Positions 3,815 to 5,992 of a stretch of DNA of 5,992 nt are shown here, one piece after another. Both the position numbers and the translations under genes were made by a program. The first letter of the stretch is position 1. Each line of letters starts with the position of its first letter. The notes beneath the pieces were generated by a model that saw only the letters and a list, made by a program, of their open reading frames with translations, did not search any database and was not told the origin of the DNA. Source of the stretch: Spirochaetaceae bacterium (lineage in GTDB: Bacteria > Spirochaetota > Spirochaetia > Treponematales > Breznakiellaceae). Location of the stretch: contig JAITCP010000037.1 in assembly GCA_031283025.1 (NCBI GenBank), positions 1 through 5,992 of the forward strand. The letters run 5' to 3'.

Positions 3815-5970
3815 TTTTGAACCCGTAAATCTTTTACTATTAATTGGGGAGTTATGCCGCCGTTAAACCAGTTCTTGCTTACCGCGTACACAAGGTCTAT
3901 CGTGTCTCCCTTGTCAAAATCCACTTTAATCCGGTCTGCGGCGTTCCAGTAGATGGCAGGCCATTTTAACTGCCCTGAATCCAGGGTAAGTTTTACGTGT
4001 TTTAACCCGTCTTTCCCCATTAAAATAATATCCGTTATTTTTAAGCCGCGGGAAAGAAAAAGCAAAGGGCGGTTTTTTTCTCCGAAAGGTTCAAAGCGAT
4101 CCAAGAGGTTAATCAGGTACAGTTCTTTCTTTCCACGGACTTTAGCGTCATCCTCCAGCCGGGAAAGGTAGGAGAGGGGAATCTCCGCATCAATTTCCAG
4201 CGCTTCTTCTTTGGCTTCTTTTAATTCCATATTGGCGGTAATGTTTTTTAAGCGGTCAAGCAAGGCATCCCAATTTGCCCTTTCCATGCTAAAACCGGCG
4301 GCAAAGTCATGGCCCCCGTATCGGAGGAAAAGATCAGCACACTGTTCCAGCAGAAAACTTAAGTCATATTCCCGGACTGAACGCAAAGAGCCCTTTATTT
4401 CTTCCCCGGTAATTGTTACTGCCAGAGAAGGCACATTAAAGCGATCAGCAAGCCGGTTGGCGACAAGCCCTGTAAGGCCGGGGAGTATGCCCTCTCCTGC
4501 AAAGACCGCCATGTTTTCGCTGAATGCGGGAAGGCTCTTGTGCGCCTCCGGTTCCGCATGGCGGCATATCTCTTCTACCAGGCGTTTGCGCTCACTGTTC
4601 ATCGCCGTTATTTCCAGGGCTAATGTATCCCGTTCTTCCGCTGTTTCTCCCAGAAAAAGGGATACTGCCTTTTCCGCATGGCCCATGCGGCCCGCCGCAT
4701 TGATCACCGGGGTAAGCTGCCAGGAGATTTCTTCCGCAGAGAGGGGGCGCGGGCCTGTCAGGTCCTGCTTAAAGAGAAGCTCCGAAAGGCCGGGCCGGGG
4801 TTTTTGTACCAGCGCCTCTATGCCCTTTCTTACGATGAGGCGGTTTTCATCCCGCAGGGGCATTATGTCGGCAATGGTTCCCAGAGCGGCAAGCTGCAGG
4901 TCCGCGCCGTCTTCTTCATTAAAATGGCCTTCTTTTTTTTGGATAAAGCTGACAAAGAGGTTTGCCAGTACATCCAGTTCGCCTGGACCTTGCCCGCTGT
5001 ACCTGCCGATTTTTGACAATTCCTTAAGGCGGAAAAGGCTTTTCCCTGTAACCTGGGGTATGGCCTTACCGATTTCTGCGGCCATATCCAGCATGAGGAT
5101 TTCCACCCCTTTGCCAAAGGCCTGGACGAGGAGTTTTTGCTGTACGGGAAGATCCCAGCAGAGTATCTGCTGGCCGGAGAGAAACACCGGAAGCCTTGTA
5201 TCTGCAATGCTGACCATGCCGGGTACTATTGTTTCTGTAAGGGTGTCAATCACCGTCAGGTTGCGTAGTTTGGCAATTTCTATGATCAGCGCTTCATTGC
5301 TGGGCCGCACGTTGAGCAGGCAGATGGGCTGGCCGTACACTTCGCTTTTCATGGCGAAGCGCAGGGCGGATACCAGTTTGTAGGCAACGGCGCATCCGCA
5401 GAGCTGCCGGAAAGGGTAACGCCCCGGCAGTTTTGGGTTTACCAGAGCATCCGCATCGGGGAGGAGTTCCGGCGGATTGTGGTGATCGGTTACAACAACA
5501 CCCACACCCAGTTCCGCCGCCCTGGCAATTTCTTCCCGGTTGGATATGCCGCAATCCACCGTGATGATAAGGGTTCCGTAGTCTGCCGCAAAATCTTCCA
5601 CCGCCTTGACCGTAAGCCCGTAGGGTTCATCCCCCATGGGAAGCCGCCAGCGGACATCAAAGCCGCAGCGGCGCAGAAAACTCGTAAGCAGTACCGTCCC
5701 GGTGATCCCGTCCACGTCTCTATCGCCAAAGACCATAACCTTTTCGCCTTCTTCTTTGGCGGCAAGGATGCGTTCCACGGCATCTTCCATGCCGGAAATG
5801 TCATAGGGATTCCGCAGATGGCGCAAATCGTTTTCCAGATAATAGCGGATTTCTTCCCCGGCAGTGATTCCACGGCGGAGCAGTATGGAGGCGCAAAGCA
5901 AATCGCAGCCGTATTTTTCCGCCAGCGCTTTTACGTCATCCGGGGCAAGCTCCGATTTATGCCATTCCAT
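3811..5970 (-). CDS. recJ: Single-stranded-DNA-specific 5'-3' exonuclease RecJ, with large internal insertion
   Basis: RecJ degrades single-stranded DNA 5' to 3' in RecF-type recombination and in repair, in the cytoplasm. DHH-family motifs are intact: FGDRDVDG (81-88; D83, D85, D87), TVDCG with D139, TDHH (161-164), VNPK (177-180), CGCAVAYKL (191-199) and ALGTIADIMPL (362-372, D368). INAAGRMG (423-430) and the DHHA1 part GLTGLVANRL, KGSLRSV (526-532) and YGGHDFAAGF (551-560) follow, then a C-terminal OB-like domain (about 590-719). At 719 residues it is about 140 longer than typical RecJ. The excess lies between CGCAVAYKL and ALGTIAD (about 212-350) and resembles a decayed DnaQ-type exonuclease. 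The start MEWHKSELAPDDVKALAEKYG fits the family. GGGAGG lies 12 bases upstream, though the frame is open to the window edge. It overlaps the capA-like gene by 4 bp. Confidence 0.96.
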   Translation of the reverse strand: MEWHKSELAPDDVKALAEKYGCDLLCASILLRRGITAGEEIRYYLENDLRHLRNPYDISGMEDAVERILAAKEEGEKVMVFGDRDVDGITGTVLLTSFLRRCGFDVRWRLPMGDEPYGLTVKAVEDFAADYGTLIITVDCGISNREEIARAAELGVGVVVTDHHNPPELLPDADALVNPKLPGRYPFRQLCGCAVAYKLVSALRFAMKSEVYGQPICLLNVRPSNEALIIEIAKLRNLTVIDTLTETIVPGMVSIADTRLPVFLSGQQILCWDLPVQQKLLVQAFGKGVEILMLDMAAEIGKAIPQVTGKSLFRLKELSKIGRYSGQGPGELDVLANLFVSFIQKKEGHFNEEDGADLQLAALGTIADIMPLRDENRLIVRKGIEALVQKPRPGLSELLFKQDLTGPRPLSAEEISWQLTPVINAAGRMGHAEKAVSLFLGETAEERDTLALEITAMNSERKRLVEEICRHAEPEAHKSLPAFSENMAVFAGEGILPGLTGLVANRLADRFNVPSLAVTITGEEIKGSLRSVREYDLSFLLEQCADLFLRYGGHDFAAGFSMERANWDALLDRLKNITANMELKEAKEEALEIDAEIPLSYLSRLEDDAKVRGKKELYLINLLDRFEPFGEKNRPLLFLSRGLKITDIILMGKDGLKHVKLTLDSGQLKWPAIYWNAADRIKVDFDKGDTIDLVYAVSKNWFNGGITPQLIVKDLRVQK
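4933..4940 (-). repeat. A8 homopolymer in recJ (possible slippery site)
   Basis: The coding strand reads CAA AAA AAA GAA (Gln344-Lys-Lys-Glu347), a run of eight A containing the in-phase heptamer A AAA AAA. A -1 slip would read AGA AGG CCA TTT TAA, ending the protein at 350 residues, just after the internal insertion. The run is seen directly; any slippage is speculative. Confidence 0.5.
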
Positions 5971-5988
5971 TACGGTTTTCCGCCTCCC
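5971..5988 (-). promoter_or_regulatory. recJ ribosome-binding site with small stem between it and the start codon
   Basis: On the minus strand GGGAGG (5988-5983) precedes ATG (5970-5968) by 12 bases, longer than the usual 5-9. The intervening CGG-AAAA-CCG (5982-5973) is an exact 3-bp inverted repeat with a four-base loop. If it formed, it would shorten the effective distance. The GGGAGG supports the ATG at 5970 as the start. The promoter lies outside the window. Confidence 0.5.
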
Positions 5989-5992
5989 TATC

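Noticed and set aside
4211..5383. 390-codon open frame on the + strand opposite recJ
   Set aside because: The translation is rich in Ser and Arg, as expected from the mirror of a coding frame, with no domains. recJ on the other strand is unambiguous.

Overview
The window is ordinary core-genome DNA from a bacterium, most likely a spirochaete of the Treponema type. The reasons are the RpoA N-terminus (MARKNLLQGFKRPKG), the RecJ with a large internal insertion, and a tiny zinc-ribbon gene tucked behind rplQ. The moderate GC content, by eye close to half, fits the host-associated (for example termite-gut) treponemes better than low-GC spirochaetes. The genus assignment is inference from remembered family patterns, not a database match.

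The left half (1-2615, + strand) is the tail of the large ribosomal-protein/alpha operon: the 3' end of rpsK (S11), then rpsD (S4, zinc-binding form), rpoA (RNA polymerase alpha), rplQ (L17), and a 60-codon gene for a very basic protein with two CxxC motifs. Spacing is tight: rpoA and rplQ overlap by 11 bp, and the last gene starts 4 bp after rplQ with its ribosome-binding site inside the rplQ end. The one larger gap, 78 bp between rpsD and rpoA, holds two small inverted repeats. One is a perfect 9-bp-arm hairpin just upstream of the rpoA ribosome-binding site. No promoter for this operon lies in the window.

The right half (2612-5970, - strand) is a two-gene unit read towards the ribosomal operon: recJ (719 codons) followed by a CapA-family metallophosphatase-like protein with an N-terminal export signal. 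They are coupled by an ATGA stop/start overlap. The two operons meet tail to tail with interlocking stop codons (CTAA on the + strand), so any terminator must lie inside the opposing gene.

The points most worth following up are: (1) the small zinc-ribbon protein as a candidate unnamed ribosome-associated protein; (2) a roughly 135-residue insertion in RecJ that reads like a DnaQ/DEDDh exonuclease fold with most catalytic residues gone; (3) a G8 tract and a 15-bp tandem repeat in the first 25 codons of the capA-like gene, which suggest possible phase variation of an exported protein; (4) an A8 run in recJ that forms a slippery heptamer followed at once by a -1 frame stop; (5) the hairpin before rpoA. 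No CRISPR, tRNA, rRNA, mobile element or replication origin was seen, and no stretch of 300 bases lacks a gene.
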